NCBI GenBank assembly: GCA_903870995.1
Contig: CAIQFD010000008.1
Span: 44,716 to 108,715 of the forward strand
DNA: 64,000 bases
From: an uncultured Methylophilaceae bacterium
Lineage (GTDB): Bacteria > Pseudomonadota > Gammaproteobacteria > Burkholderiales > Methylophilaceae
Direction: 5' to 3'
Shown here: positions 32,990 to 42,648 of the stretch, piece after piece
Numbering within the stretch: the stretch's first letter is position 1
How the letters are laid out: each line of letters starts with the position of its first letter
Made by a program: the position numbers and the translations under genes
The notes under the pieces: model-generated
Databases searched by the model: none
Told to the model about the DNA's origin: nothing
The model's input: the letters and a program-made list of their open reading frames with translations, nothing else

Positions 32990-33027
32990 TAATTATTAAT
33001 GATACCTTTGTGCTTGAGCTACCTGAA

Positions 33028-33094
33028 TTTGTAGTCGAAAAACTAGTTAACTACAAATCGACTACTCTTAAATGATTTGTCGTGTAAAACGACA
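33028..33094. other. Inverted repeats between integrase 2 and the right boundary
   Basis: TTTGTAGT (33028-33035) pairs with ACTACAAA (33050-33057), and TGTCGT (33078-33083) pairs with ACGACA (33089-33094). They lie in the 279-bp gap 32969-33247, where integrase arm sites and an excisionase site would be expected. No gene is seen in this gap. Confidence 0.45.
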
Positions 33095-33247
33095 CTTGAA
33101 AATCTTTGAATGAGTGATAAGCTAATAGTAGGGTTTTTTGTCCCGCAATAGGCCCTTTTGTATTTTTTTAACATACAGATTTTGGATTGCTGAATTTTTA
33201 TCTATTTGTTTCTATTTGATTTTTTATTAGCGTAGAGCACCATAAAC

Positions 33248-33344
33248 CATGTGCAAGGCGGCTGACCGCGGCATGGTGATGGGTGAAATTAAACTGCTAG
33301 AAAAACAAGGTGGTAAATCAGGTCACTGGGCTGCACAAGCTTAA
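33248..33344 (+). pseudogene. Right attachment region: displaced original 3' end of moaC
   Basis: 97 bp reading [12 protein letters not shown] and ending HWAAQA-stop in the moaC frame, with no 5' part. It aligns gap-free with 19636-19732. Its TAA (33342-33344) overlaps the stop of the convergent lpxO (33341-33343) by two bases, which looks like the undisturbed chromosomal layout. In an integration model the sequence right of the crossover is chromosomal, so this is the native gene end. Confidence 0.9.
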
Positions 33345-34288
33345 GCCGAGAAAGTGTTTATCAATCTCAACAAGTTATCCACGCTTACTAGCCAAACAAT
33401 AAACCCTATTATCAATCCAAACTTAATAGCCAAATAAAGTGGTTTACTGAATTTTTTAAGTTTGCGTCTGTATTTACCCACCAGCCAGAAGAAGCGGAAG
33501 ATTTTATTAATGCCGCCAGTTTGATCCCCCGTTTCGTTAGGCGAACTTCCGGCAGTCATGACTACCTTGGCGAGCCAGCGATTAATCACTGTTGCCCAGC
33601 GATACTTCATTGGGCGCTCTACATCACACAACAAAATAATACGGGTTTGTTCGGTTTGATTAACCGCCCAATGGATGTAGGTTTCATCGAAAATCACCCC
33701 TTCACCATCACGCCAACTATAAGGCTGTTGGTTGACATCAATAAAAGCGCGATCATCATTCGGTGTTGATAACCCTAGGTGATAACGTAACGACCCCGCG
33801 TAAGGATCACGATGTGGATTGAGCTTCGCACCAGGAGGCAACTCCGTGAACATGGCGGCTTTTACTTCTGGCACTTGTGCTAATAACGCCACTGTTTTTG
33901 GGCAAAATTGAAGTGCTGAGGGATGCTTTGCCTCGTACCATTTGAGATAAAAGCGCTTCCACCCTTTTTTGAAAAATGAGTTAAAACCCGCATCGTCGTT
34001 CTTATCGGCCGCTTTAATTTTTTCAAGCTTATTGAGCGCCAACGCTTCATCACGGATGACCTGCCAATTGTCTTCCAAAAGCTTCAAGCCTTTGAATTCG
34101 GCCACAGGAATATAGGCTTGCTTCGTGGGCACTTTTGAAAACAGATAAATGAAAATATTAATCGGCGAGACCACTGAGGAGTGATCAAAAATCTGCCGAA
34201 AAAATGGCAATCTGGCTTTGCCACGAAAATGTACAAACAAAATACAAACTGCGTACAAACCTAAAATAATGGCTTTCATTGTCATCAC
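33341..34288 (-). CDS. lpxO: Lipid A hydroxylase LpxO (aspartyl/asparaginyl beta-hydroxylase family)
   Basis: 315 residues. N-terminal TM (about 4-20), Fe(II)/2OG hydroxylase domain with [17 protein letters not shown] and the distal His in [12 protein letters not shown], and a C-terminal TM (about 288-306). LpxO adds a 2-hydroxyl to a secondary acyl chain of lipid A at the inner membrane. Start may be the ATG at 34288 or the third Met. First chromosomal gene right of the island. Confidence 0.85.
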   Translation of the reverse strand: MMTMKAIILGLYAVCILFVHFRGKARLPFFRQIFDHSSVVSPINIFIYLFSKVPTKQAYIPVAEFKGLKLLEDNWQVIRDEALALNKLEKIKAADKNDDAGFNSFFKKGWKRFYLKWYEAKHPSALQFCPKTVALLAQVPEVKAAMFTELPPGAKLNPHRDPYAGSLRYHLGLSTPNDDRAFIDVNQQPYSWRDGEGVIFDETYIHWAVNQTEQTRIILLCDVERPMKYRWATVINRWLAKVVMTAGSSPNETGDQTGGINKIFRFFWLVGKYRRKLKKFSKPLYLAIKFGLIIGFIVWLVSVDNLLRLINTFSA

Positions 34289-34361
34289 TTTGCTATGCGT
34301 AATAAGGTTATTCTAAAAAGTCGGGATTGATAAAGCAAACCCGTTTAGCAGTTAGTTGCGC

Positions 34362-35450
34362 TTAATCAATTGCAAGTGCAAAAGGACTAGCCTCTATAAA
34401 TGGCGCTTGGCCTGTCATCAATTCGGATATCAATCGCGCACTCGCTGGCGCCATGGTTAAACCATAGCGAAAATGTCCTGTATTGAGATAAAGATTTTCA
34501 ATCTGTGGATGGGCTGAAATAACAGGAAGGTTCTCTGGCGTGCCAGGTCGCAATCCACTCCAATGTTTGATGATAGGCAGGCCTTTTAATGCAGGCATAA
34601 TCGCCTCGGCCTTTGCAGCAAGTTCAGCTTTCACATCATCGGTCACTGAAGTATCAAAACCGACATCCTCCAAAGTACTACCCGCAAGCAAATAGCCATC
34701 CTCTCGCGGGATCATATAAAAGCCATCTTTGTAAACAATTTGCTTAAGATTTTGGTCTGGCTGATAAAGCAAAATCTGGCCACGCATCGGCTTGATATTG
34801 AGTTGTCCAGCGACCGTTTTTAATAGCTGAAAACTCCAAGCACCCGAAGTCACCAAAAACTTATCAGCTTTAATTTCCACACCATCTAAAGTTTTCCAAG
34901 CCTTAAGTGGCATGGTCTCATTTAATGGACTTAACTCAGTACGTTCGAGCAAAGTAACATCGTTTTGCACCAGCCATTGGCGGAGTGCATTCATTAAATA
35001 AGGTGGACGAACTTGGGAAACCTCTGGCATCCAAAGTGACGATTGGGTTAGATGATTTTGTGCAAGCCGTGAATCAACCTCATCTAGAAACTCATAAGCT
35101 TGCTGATGTTTTTCACACCAATGAATCGCTGATGTTTGGTCGTAAGGCGGAAGTAGTAAAAAACCGGAATTAATAAAGCCTGTGGGCAAACCTGTTTCAC
35201 GCTCTAAACGCGCACAAATTTGCTGGTATGACGTTGCACCATAGCTAGTCAACTGATTCACCGGCTCAGAGTACATCCAAGGCAACAAAGGAAAGACAAT
35301 GCCGCCCCCCGCCCATGAAGACTCACCAGAAGTCTGACTGGCGATTTGATTGCGCTCAACAATGGTGACACGGTGACCCGCGTCAACCAGTGCCATCGCT
35401 GTCATACATCCTACAATGCCACCGCCAACGATGACGATATGTTCACTCAC
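34362..35450 (-). CDS. thiO: FAD-dependent amino-acid oxidase, glycine oxidase ThiO-like
   Basis: 362 residues of the DAO fold. FAD-binding IVIVGGGIVGCMTAMAL (5-21) and ERNQIASQTSGESSWAGGG near 32-50. The substrate and C-terminal parts include MRGQILLYQ, DGYLLAGSTLEDVG, and LYLNTGHFRYGLTMAPASA. ThiO oxidises glycine to imine for the thiazole of thiamine. No thi genes are adjacent, so another D-amino-acid/glycine oxidase is possible. Overlaps the antiporter stop by 4 bp. Confidence 0.75.
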   Translation of the reverse strand: MSEHIVIVGGGIVGCMTAMALVDAGHRVTIVERNQIASQTSGESSWAGGGIVFPLLPWMYSEPVNQLTSYGATSYQQICARLERETGLPTGFINSGFLLLPPYDQTSAIHWCEKHQQAYEFLDEVDSRLAQNHLTQSSLWMPEVSQVRPPYLMNALRQWLVQNDVTLLERTELSPLNETMPLKAWKTLDGVEIKADKFLVTSGAWSFQLLKTVAGQLNIKPMRGQILLYQPDQNLKQIVYKDGFYMIPREDGYLLAGSTLEDVGFDTSVTDDVKAELAAKAEAIMPALKGLPIIKHWSGLRPGTPENLPVISAHPQIENLYLNTGHFRYGLTMAPASARLISELMTGQAPFIEASPFALAID

Positions 35451-37420
35451 GTTTCCTTACCCGTCAGCAGAATTCTTTCTGCCAATACTAAATCATGCGG
35501 CTTCGCCAACAGCACGACGACATCACCTTCTTTGAAGACAAAGTCTGGCGTGACTTCTACAGGGTGGGCATCACGCCTCACTGCGGTTACTTCTGCTTTG
35601 CAAAGGCCAAAATAAATATCTTTGAGTGGCTTGCCAATACAATAGGCCAATGCATTCACCGCCACAGAATGCAAACGTGGCATCGCCCGCTCAACCGCTT
35701 CATCGCCATCCGAAATCCCATGGAAAAAGCCTTTGAACATTTTATAGCGCTCTTCACGGAAGAGGCGAATACGTTTGACCACGCGGTTAAGTGGAACCCC
35801 TAACAACACCAATGCATGAGAAGCGAGCATCAAACTACCTTCAAGGACTTCTGGCACCACCTCTGAAGCACCAGCATCACGGAAACGCTCCATGTTAGTG
35901 TCATCAACAGTCCTGACCACAACAGGCAAATTCGGAAAGTAGTCATTGACCAGGTGCAAAATTTTAATGGCCGATGGCGGATCGTCATAACTAATAATCA
36001 AAGCCTTGGCACGACCAGCACCAGCTGCATCCAATACCAAACGCTTACCTGCATCACCATACATCACATTTTCACCAGCACTTGCCGCTTCTTGCACGCG
36101 AGCAGGGTCAATATCCAACGCGATAAAGGGAAATTTTTCCTCTTTTAAGAAGCGACTTAAATATTGACCACTTCGGCCGAAACCACAAATAATGACGTGG
36201 TCTTTAAGTTGTTTACCTACGGACTCAATGCCTTCAATTTGATTTTTACGATTACGGGTATAACTTCGTGAGAAGAACTCCGCAATTTGTAAATTATGTT
36301 GAATAATAAACGGCGCAAAAAACATCGACAGTAAAGAAGCTGCCAGTACGATTTGGAGAGTGCCATTACTAATCAAGCCATTTTCCAAGCCTAAAGAAAA
36401 TACAACGAATGAGAACTCCCCCGCCTGTGCCAGCGTCACGCCGGCGCGAACCGCTACGCCAGGCTCGTACCGGAAAAATCGGCTGAGCAAGGCAACGACG
36501 GTCGATTTAAATACAATCAGCCCGACGACTACCAGTAAGATATCCGTCAGATTTCCAGCCAAACTGTGAAAGTCTAGCAACATACCGATGGTAATAAAGA
36601 ATAAACCCATCAAAATATCGCGGAACGCCGCAATATCAGACTCCACTTGGTAACGGAATCTAGTTTCTGAAATTAACATGCCTGCGATAAAAGCACCTAA
36701 AGCATAAGACAAGCCTGCCACTTTTGTCGCATACGCTAGCACCATCGTGACCATCAACACGTTCATGACGAACAACTCACGTGATCGCTGACGCGCCACA
36801 ACACCGAACCAACGGTTCATTAAATTTTTGCCAAAAAAGAATAATAAGGACAACATCACGGCGGCTTTCACAAAAGCAATTCCGAGTGTGTAAGCCAAAG
36901 AACCTGATGGGCTAGCAATCGCTGGAATTACCACCAACAAAGGGACTACCGCTAAGTCTTGAAATAAGAGGACGCCAATCGCAACTCGACCATGCCGCGA
37001 ATTCAAGTCCAATCGCTCGACCAACAATTTTGAAACAATTGCTGTAGATGACATTGCCAACGCACCACCAATAACCAAAGCGGCTTGCCAATGAAGATCA
37101 AGTCCCAAGCAAACTAAGATAATGACACCCATGGTCACGATGACTTGCAGACCACCAATGCCCACTACGATACGACGCATTGCATAAAGCTGAGCCAAAC
37201 TAAACTCTAAGCCAATACTAAACATCAAAAAGACGATGCCAAACTCTGCTAACTCACGATTAGCCTCAGTGTCAGGCAAGAAACCAAAGCTTCTTGGGCC
37301 AAGCAATAAGCCAACCAAAAAGTAAGCCAGCATGGCGGGCAATCGAAATGCACGAAATAAAGCAACTGCGAGCACAGAGCTAATAAGCAACAATAAAACG
37401 GCGGGTAAGGTTTCGTGCAT
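35447..37420 (-). CDS. Kef-type monovalent cation:proton antiporter (CPA2) with RCK domain
   Basis: 657 residues: Na+/H+-exchanger-type membrane domain (about 1-390, twelve or so TMs), a TrkA-N Rossmann domain (HVIICGFGRSGQYLSRFL, about 405) and a TrkA-C domain (about 565-650, DVVVLLAKPHDL). The layout is that of KefB/YbaL. It probably exchanges K+ for H+, gated by nucleotide binding to the RCK domain. Divergent from kdsD. Confidence 0.9.
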   Translation of the reverse strand: MHETLPAVLLLLISSVLAVALFRAFRLPAMLAYFLVGLLLGPRSFGFLPDTEANRELAEFGIVFLMFSIGLEFSLAQLYAMRRIVVGIGGLQVIVTMGVIILVCLGLDLHWQAALVIGGALAMSSTAIVSKLLVERLDLNSRHGRVAIGVLLFQDLAVVPLLVVIPAIASPSGSLAYTLGIAFVKAAVMLSLLFFFGKNLMNRWFGVVARQRSRELFVMNVLMVTMVLAYATKVAGLSYALGAFIAGMLISETRFRYQVESDIAAFRDILMGLFFITIGMLLDFHSLAGNLTDILLVVVGLIVFKSTVVALLSRFFRYEPGVAVRAGVTLAQAGEFSFVVFSLGLENGLISNGTLQIVLAASLLSMFFAPFIIQHNLQIAEFFSRSYTRNRKNQIEGIESVGKQLKDHVIICGFGRSGQYLSRFLKEEKFPFIALDIDPARVQEAASAGENVMYGDAGKRLVLDAAGAGRAKALIISYDDPPSAIKILHLVNDYFPNLPVVVRTVDDTNMERFRDAGASEVVPEVLEGSLMLASHALVLLGVPLNRVVKRIRLFREERYKMFKGFFHGISDGDEAVERAMPRLHSVAVNALAYCIGKPLKDIYFGLCKAEVTAVRRDAHPVEVTPDFVFKEGDVVVLLAKPHDLVLAERILLTGKET

Positions 37421-37522
37421 AACTATTTATAACGCAAAATTTATGCCGACAATGATAAAAGTCGGGGTTATTTGCTATTGTGTCCTTTATTCATGATGGA
37501 TTCCCTTTTATACTGGGCATGT

Positions 37523-38521
37523 ATGGAAAACGCATCATTACAAAAATCTAGCGCAAAAAAGACGCCCATCGAACTGGCCAAATCAGTGTTCTTGATTGAG
37601 TCAAATGCGGTAGCAGCACTTGCTACCAAACTAGACGGCAATTTCACTCATGCAGTCACCCTCATTTTACAATGCAAAGGCCGTGTTGTGGTGAGCGGCA
37701 TGGGGAAATCCGGGCATATTGGCAATAAAATTGCGGCCACACTTGCCAGCACCGGCACGCCAGCCTTTTTTATGCACCCAGCCGAGGCCAGCCATGGCGA
37801 CCTCGGAATGATTACCAAAGATGATATTGTCATCGCACTTTCCAACTCTGGTGAAAGTGATGAAATTTTGACCATCTTGCCTCCGCTCAAACGCATGGGC
37901 ACAAAAATAATCAGCATCACCGGCAAAAATAATTCCACGCTAGCTAAACAAGGTGATGCGCATTTAGACGCAGAAGTCGCTATTGAGGCCTGTCCATTAG
38001 GGCTTGCTCCAACAGCAAGCACCACAGCCATGCTTGCACTTGGTGATGCCCTCGCTTTAGCGGTGCTAGACCAACGTGGATTTTCTGCCGAGGATTTTGC
38101 TCGGTCACACCCTGGTGGAACGATCGGTCGCAAATTATTAATCCGTATTCAAGACATTATGCGACAAGGCAGCGCGGTTCCTAGCGTAAATATTCAAGCA
38201 AGTTTGAAAGATGCACTGATAGAGATGTCGCGCAAAGGCCTTGGTATGACGGCGATTGTTGATGACCAAAACAAAGCGCTGGGTGTATTTACAGATGGGG
38301 ATTTACGCCGTGCGTTTGAAAATGGCGTTGACATTCATCACACCGGAATTCGTGACGTGATGCATGCAAATCCACAAAACATCCACCCAGAACAACTTGC
38401 TGTAGAAGCAGTAGAGCTTATGGAACAAAGAAAAATTAATGCCTTGTTAGTAGTGAACCAACAAGGTGAATTGTTAGGTGCATTGAATATGCACGATTTA
38501 CTTATCGCAAAGGTGGTTTAA
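37523..38521 (+). CDS. kdsD: D-arabinose 5-phosphate isomerase
   Basis: 332 residues from the ATG at 37523 (MENASLQKSS), giving the family's normal length; upstream in-frame ATGs would add a non-conserved leader. SIS domain (about 35-190, VVSGMGKSGHIGNKIAATLASTG; NSGESDE) and two CBS domains (about 205-330). It converts ribulose 5-phosphate to arabinose 5-phosphate, the first step to Kdo for LPS. A TATACT at 37509-37514 would put a transcript start close to this ATG. Confidence 0.93.
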   Translation: MENASLQKSSAKKTPIELAKSVFLIESNAVAALATKLDGNFTHAVTLILQCKGRVVVSGMGKSGHIGNKIAATLASTGTPAFFMHPAEASHGDLGMITKDDIVIALSNSGESDEILTILPPLKRMGTKIISITGKNNSTLAKQGDAHLDAEVAIEACPLGLAPTASTTAMLALGDALALAVLDQRGFSAEDFARSHPGGTIGRKLLIRIQDIMRQGSAVPSVNIQASLKDALIEMSRKGLGMTAIVDDQNKALGVFTDGDLRRAFENGVDIHHTGIRDVMHANPQNIHPEQLAVEAVELMEQRKINALLVVNQQGELLGALNMHDLLIAKVV

Positions 38522-38523
38522 AA

Positions 38524-39063
38524 GTGGCTTTAACAGACAATATTTCAATTGAAGATCGCGCGAAGAAAATCAAAGTAGTGATATTTGATGTGGACGGTGT
38601 CATGACTAACGGTGGCTTAATGCTAGGTGATGACGGGTTGGAATATAAAAACTTTCACTCGCAAGATGGCTTGGGTTTAAAGCTGCTACACAACACTGGC
38701 ATTCAAATGGCGATTGTGACTGGCAGAACCTCTAAGGTGGTGACCAAGCGCGCTGAAAATATCAAGATAGGCAATGTTTATCAGGGTGTAGAAGACAAGC
38801 TTGAAGCGTTTAACGAGATTTTAAAAGACTTAAACGTGACGGCTGAGGAATGTATGTTCATGGGGGATGACGTGATTGATATTCCTCCAATGCGCCGTGC
38901 TGGATTAGCAGTGACTGTTCCCCATGCCATGCCATTGGTAAAAGAGTACTCACATTACATTACCACCCGTGAAGCTGGACATGGTGCAGTGCGCGAACTG
39001 TGCGAGCTACTCATGAAAGCACAAGGCACTTTTGACGGCCAAATGGCCAAATTCTTAAAGTAA
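38524..39063 (+). CDS. kdsC: 3-deoxy-D-manno-octulosonate 8-phosphate phosphatase
   Basis: 179 residues with a GTG start 2 bp after kdsD. HAD phosphatase of the C0 type: nucleophile motif VIFDVDGVMTNG (about 19-30), TGRTS, and FMGDDVIDIPPM. It removes phosphate from Kdo-8-P. Confidence 0.95.
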   Translation: MALTDNISIEDRAKKIKVVIFDVDGVMTNGGLMLGDDGLEYKNFHSQDGLGLKLLHNTGIQMAIVTGRTSKVVTKRAENIKIGNVYQGVEDKLEAFNEILKDLNVTAEECMFMGDDVIDIPPMRRAGLAVTVPHAMPLVKEYSHYITTREAGHGAVRELCELLMKAQGTFDGQMAKFLK

Positions 39064-39093
39064 TCACAGGTTAGCTTAAGCGCTTTAATTAAG

Positions 39094-39795
39094 ATGAATG
39101 GACGCTACAGTATTGTTTTTCCGCTGCTTGTACTGGGAATCCTTGCGTTCATCACTTTCTGGATAGAGCAAACAGTCCAATCACCAGCAAAAAAAGCCGA
39201 TGGCAGCAGTCGTCACGATCCCGATTACTTTGTAGAAAACTTTGTCACCACGAAAACTGATCTGCATGGCAACCTTCGTAACATGCTGGCAGCAGTGGAA
39301 ATGCGCCATTACCCAGATGACGATACAACCGAACTAGTTCGACCACGCTACACGCAATATGGAGAGAACAAACCCTATACGCAGATTGAAGCGCAAAAAG
39401 GCTTTGTATCGGCCAATGGCGAAGAGGTGGAATTTAAAGGAAATGTCGTGATTGTGCGTCAAGCTTTTGAAGGAAGAGGTGAAATGCGCCTCACTACCGA
39501 TTATCTTAAAGTATTACCAAAAACAGAATTTGTAAGCACAAAAAGTGATGTTGTGATTACGCAAGCACCGAAAACCGTGATTCATGCCACTGGGATGGTT
39601 TACGATAAGAACGACAAAAATTTTGTACTACAAAAAAGAGTCCGCGTGCATTATGAAAAACCAAAAGCATCCTCCCAGCTCTTGCCTAAAATAGCCGCAA
39701 GCGATAAGGTGAAAGCTGATGGGACTGCAAATCAAACCGCCCAACAAAACAAGGCAAATGATGTTAAAAAATCTTCAAAAAAAATCAAACACTAG
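39094..39795 (+). CDS. lptC: LPS export protein LptC
   Basis: 233 residues: one N-terminal TM (about 7-24) and a periplasmic beta-jellyroll (about 45-190, GFVSANGEEVEFKGNVVIVRQ). The C-terminal tail of about 40 residues is Lys/Gln-rich and longer than in the Escherichia coli protein. LptC links the LptB2FG transporter to LptA. The next gene starts 4 bp later. Confidence 0.9.
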   Translation: MNGRYSIVFPLLVLGILAFITFWIEQTVQSPAKKADGSSRHDPDYFVENFVTTKTDLHGNLRNMLAAVEMRHYPDDDTTELVRPRYTQYGENKPYTQIEAQKGFVSANGEEVEFKGNVVIVRQAFEGRGEMRLTTDYLKVLPKTEFVSTKSDVVITQAPKTVIHATGMVYDKNDKNFVLQKRVRVHYEKPKASSQLLPKIAASDKVKADGTANQTAQQNKANDVKKSSKKIKH

Positions 39796-39799
39796 TCAT

Positions 39800-40357
39800 A
39801 TGACTATCAATTATTCTAAGCTCGGCATTTCTCTTCTGCGTCAGCTGTTGCTCTCTTATTTACTGATGCTCTTTGCATTGCCTGCCTTCGCTGAAAAAGC
39901 CGACAAAGACAAACCTATCGAAATTGAAGCAGACACCGTCACCGTGAATGACGCTAAAAAAGTCAGTGTTTACACGGGCAACGTGATTGTGACTCAAGGC
40001 ACTTTAGTGATTCATGCAGAAAAATTAGTGGTGCGCGAAGATTTAGAAGGCTTTCAACATAGCTCCTCTTACGGCAATCCAACAACTTTTAAACAAAAGC
40101 GTGAAGGCAAAGACGAGTACATGGAAGGAAGCGCACAGCGCATTGAATATGACGGCCGCATGGACAAGGTGCAGCTATTTACAAAGGCTTGGGTAAAGCG
40201 AGCTAATGATATCGTGCATGGCGATTACATTATGTACGATGCGAATGCCGAGTATTCGGAAGTCATTGGTGGCGGACCAAAATCAGCAACGCCAGCGACA
40301 CCAACTGGCCGTGTAAAAGCCATCATTCAACCAAAAAACAAACCTTCGGCAGAATAA
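39800..40357 (+). CDS. lptA: LPS transport periplasmic protein LptA
   Basis: 185 residues from the ATG at 39800. This start is chosen because it is followed by a clean signal peptide (LLLSYLLMLFALPAFA); in-frame codons back to 39719 lie inside lptC. OstA jellyroll: IEIEADTVTVNDAKKVSVYTGNV at its front. It forms the periplasmic LPS bridge. Confidence 0.93.
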   Translation: MTINYSKLGISLLRQLLLSYLLMLFALPAFAEKADKDKPIEIEADTVTVNDAKKVSVYTGNVIVTQGTLVIHAEKLVVREDLEGFQHSSSYGNPTTFKQKREGKDEYMEGSAQRIEYDGRMDKVQLFTKAWVKRANDIVHGDYIMYDANAEYSEVIGGGPKSATPATPTGRVKAIIQPKNKPSAE

Positions 40358-40370
40358 TTAAAGCCTCGTC

Positions 40371-41093
40371 ATGACTGAATTAACGGTACAAAACTTACGC
40401 AAGCAATATAAAGCACGCACGGTGGTGCAAGATATTTCACTCCACATCAAAAGCGGTGAGGTAGTTGGCTTACTTGGCCCTAACGGCGCTGGCAAAACAA
40501 CTAGCTTTTACATGATTGTTGGTTTGGTGCCCCTCAATGACGGCAAAATCATTTTGAATGGCAAAGACATTAGTCGCTTACCTATTCATCAACGTGCTCA
40601 CATGGGCTTATCTTACTTGCCACAAGAGCCTTCTATTTTTAGAAAACTGAGTGCAGCAGATAACATTCGTGCGGTATTAGAACTCCAAAAAATGACGCCT
40701 GAAGCAGTTGAAAGTCGCTTAGACGAATTATTAGAAGAGTTACATATTTCGCATATTCGAGATAATCTAGCTGTAAGCCTTTCAGGTGGTGAACGCCGCC
40801 GTGTTGAAATCGCGCGTTGTTTAGCGACCAATCCAAAGTTTATTTTATTGGACGAGCCCTTTGCTGGAATTGACCCAATTGCAGTCATCGACATTCAAAA
40901 AACCATCAAATTTTTAACAGCAAAAAATATCGGCGTACTCATCACCGACCATAATGTACGTGAAACCCTTGGCATCTGCGATAGAGCGTATATTGTGAAT
41001 GAAGGGCATGTTTTTGCCTCAGGAACACCAGCAGAGATCATCGAAAACCAAAATGTAAGAGACGTTTATTTGGGCAAAAACTTCCGCCTGTAA
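40371..41093 (+). CDS. lptB: LPS export ABC transporter ATP-binding protein LptB
   Basis: 240 residues. Walker [16 protein letters not shown], signature [15 protein letters not shown], Walker [15 protein letters not shown], and the H-loop in [10 protein letters not shown]. Powers LPS extraction from the inner membrane. Standard position between lptA and rpoN. Confidence 0.97.
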   Translation: MTELTVQNLRKQYKARTVVQDISLHIKSGEVVGLLGPNGAGKTTSFYMIVGLVPLNDGKIILNGKDISRLPIHQRAHMGLSYLPQEPSIFRKLSAADNIRAVLELQKMTPEAVESRLDELLEELHISHIRDNLAVSLSGGERRRVEIARCLATNPKFILLDEPFAGIDPIAVIDIQKTIKFLTAKNIGVLITDHNVRETLGICDRAYIVNEGHVFASGTPAEIIENQNVRDVYLGKNFRL

Positions 41094-41122
41094 TGACTAT
41101 CTGCAACAATATTAAGCGCTAA

Positions 41123-42622
41123 ATGAAGCAAAGCTTACAGCTAAAATTCTCACAAAATCTTGCGCTTACTCCGCAACTTCAGCAATCTATCCGCTTACTT
41201 CAGCTTTCTTCTCAAGAGCTCAATCAAGAACTAGAAAACATTTTGCAAGAAAATCCCCTGCTCGAACGCACGGACAAAAATGATGACGGTTCCGAGAATC
41301 TAGAAGACTCGAGTGGCGAGTATTTCAGTGCCCAAGACACTTCAATAGCGACAGATGATACAAAAAGAAGTGAAAGCGCCACTTCCGAAACTGCACAAGA
41401 TTCACATCAAACGTCACGCGAAGAATCGCTTAGCGAAGATTACTTTGGCGGCTCAAATAATCATCAATGGGAAGAAAGTAGCAGCTCAGAAGATGACGAC
41501 TATGTGTTTCAAGAAGCTGTTGCACCAACACTCCGCGAACATTTGCTAGGCCAGCTGAAATTAATGCCGCTTTCTGAACGTGACCAAACGCTATCCATGT
41601 ATCTAGTGGATGCGATTAATGAAGACGGTTATCTAGAACAGTCACTTGAGGACTTGGCGGAACTCCTTCCCTCTGAACTTGAGATTGACATGCTGGAGCT
41701 GCAAACAGCTCTCAAACACATTCAGCATCTAGATCCACCTGGTGTTGGCGCACGTAATTTATCTGAGTGCTTAATTATTCAATTAGCACTTTTGCCAGAA
41801 AATATGCGTGTAGAAAACAAAAAAATATGTGACTTGGCTTTGAAAATCGCCGAGCAGCATTTACCTGCGCTCGCAAGTCGCGATTACGCACGCCTCAAGA
41901 AATCACTCCATTGTGACGATACTGATTTGCGTAATGCCCAACAAGTGCTCAAAAAATTAAATCCGCGCCCAGGTAGTGATTTTACAAAGCTTGCCGCAGG
42001 CCATTATATTCAACATGAAATCATCGTGAAAAAAGTAAAAGGGCATTGGATTGCTCGCTTAAACGATGAGGTCGTACCAAAGTTGAGGATTAATCAACTT
42101 TACGCCGACATCATGAAGCGTAATCGTGATAGTTCAAATCAATACTTAAACAGCCAATTACTAGAAGCCAAGTGGATGATTAAGAATATTGAACAACGCT
42201 TTTCTACCATTTTGCGAGTTTCTCAAGCCATTATTGACCAACAAATTAATTTCTTTGAACATGGTGACATCGCGATGCGACCTTTAGTGTTGCGAGAAAT
42301 TGCAGATGAACTGGGCTTGCATGAATCTACCGTATCACGTGTGACGACACGCAAGTATATGCTCACACCACGCGGCGTTTACGAGTTAAAATATTTTTTC
42401 GGAAGCCATGTTGCCACAGATACAGGTGGTGCTTGTTCAGCAACAGCGATTCGTGCACTGATCAAGCAAATGGTCGCTGAAGAAAACCCTAAAAAACCGC
42501 TATCAGATAATCAACTGACGGACGTTTTATTGAAACAAGGAATTGTCGTCGCAAGGCGTACAATTGCTAAATACCGCGAGTCTCTAAACATTCCCGCGGC
42601 CAACCAACGCAAGTCCTTGTAA
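41123..42622 (+). CDS. rpoN: RNA polymerase sigma-54 factor
   Basis: 499 residues. Region I Gln/Leu-rich activator-contact sequence (SLQLKFSQNLALTPQLQQSI), an acidic linker (about 50-130), core-binding domain, helix-turn-helix (ADELGLHESTVSRVT), and an intact RpoN box VARRTIAKYRES near the C-terminus. No loss of key parts is visible, so sigma-54 itself should work, in contrast to the two degenerate activators in this window. Confidence 0.97.
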   Translation: MKQSLQLKFSQNLALTPQLQQSIRLLQLSSQELNQELENILQENPLLERTDKNDDGSENLEDSSGEYFSAQDTSIATDDTKRSESATSETAQDSHQTSREESLSEDYFGGSNNHQWEESSSSEDDDYVFQEAVAPTLREHLLGQLKLMPLSERDQTLSMYLVDAINEDGYLEQSLEDLAELLPSELEIDMLELQTALKHIQHLDPPGVGARNLSECLIIQLALLPENMRVENKKICDLALKIAEQHLPALASRDYARLKKSLHCDDTDLRNAQQVLKKLNPRPGSDFTKLAAGHYIQHEIIVKKVKGHWIARLNDEVVPKLRINQLYADIMKRNRDSSNQYLNSQLLEAKWMIKNIEQRFSTILRVSQAIIDQQINFFEHGDIAMRPLVLREIADELGLHESTVSRVTTRKYMLTPRGVYELKYFFGSHVATDTGGACSATAIRALIKQMVAEENPKKPLSDNQLTDVLLKQGIVVARRTIAKYRESLNIPAANQRKSL

Positions 42623-42648
42623 GACTTGCACACCTAGAGGAGTTAGTC

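Larger units (their letters stand above)
19636..33344. mobile_element. Integrative element (genomic island) inserted in the moaC 3' end
   Basis: The boundaries are the duplicated moaC 3' ends at 19636-19732 and 33248-33344; the repeat-to-repeat distance is 13,612 bp. Inside are two full-length tyrosine integrases, each with its 5' end facing a boundary, and AT-rich cargo of mixed orientation. No conjugation, capsid or plasmid-partition genes were recognised, so it is not a visible self-transmissible element or complete prophage. It could be a satellite, a mobilisable island or a decayed element. Element-supplied tails that restore the target gene are known for integrases using protein-coding genes. 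Confidence 0.85.

Noticed and set aside
19733..33247. Complete prophage or conjugative element
   Set aside because: No capsid, tail, terminase, relaxase or type IV secretion gene was recognised.
37472..37522. Longer kdsD N-terminus
   Set aside because: The added residues are not family-like, and the ATG at 37523 gives the usual length.
39719..39799. Early lptA start inside lptC
   Set aside because: Residues are hydrophilic and would precede a normal signal peptide; ATG at 39800 is better.
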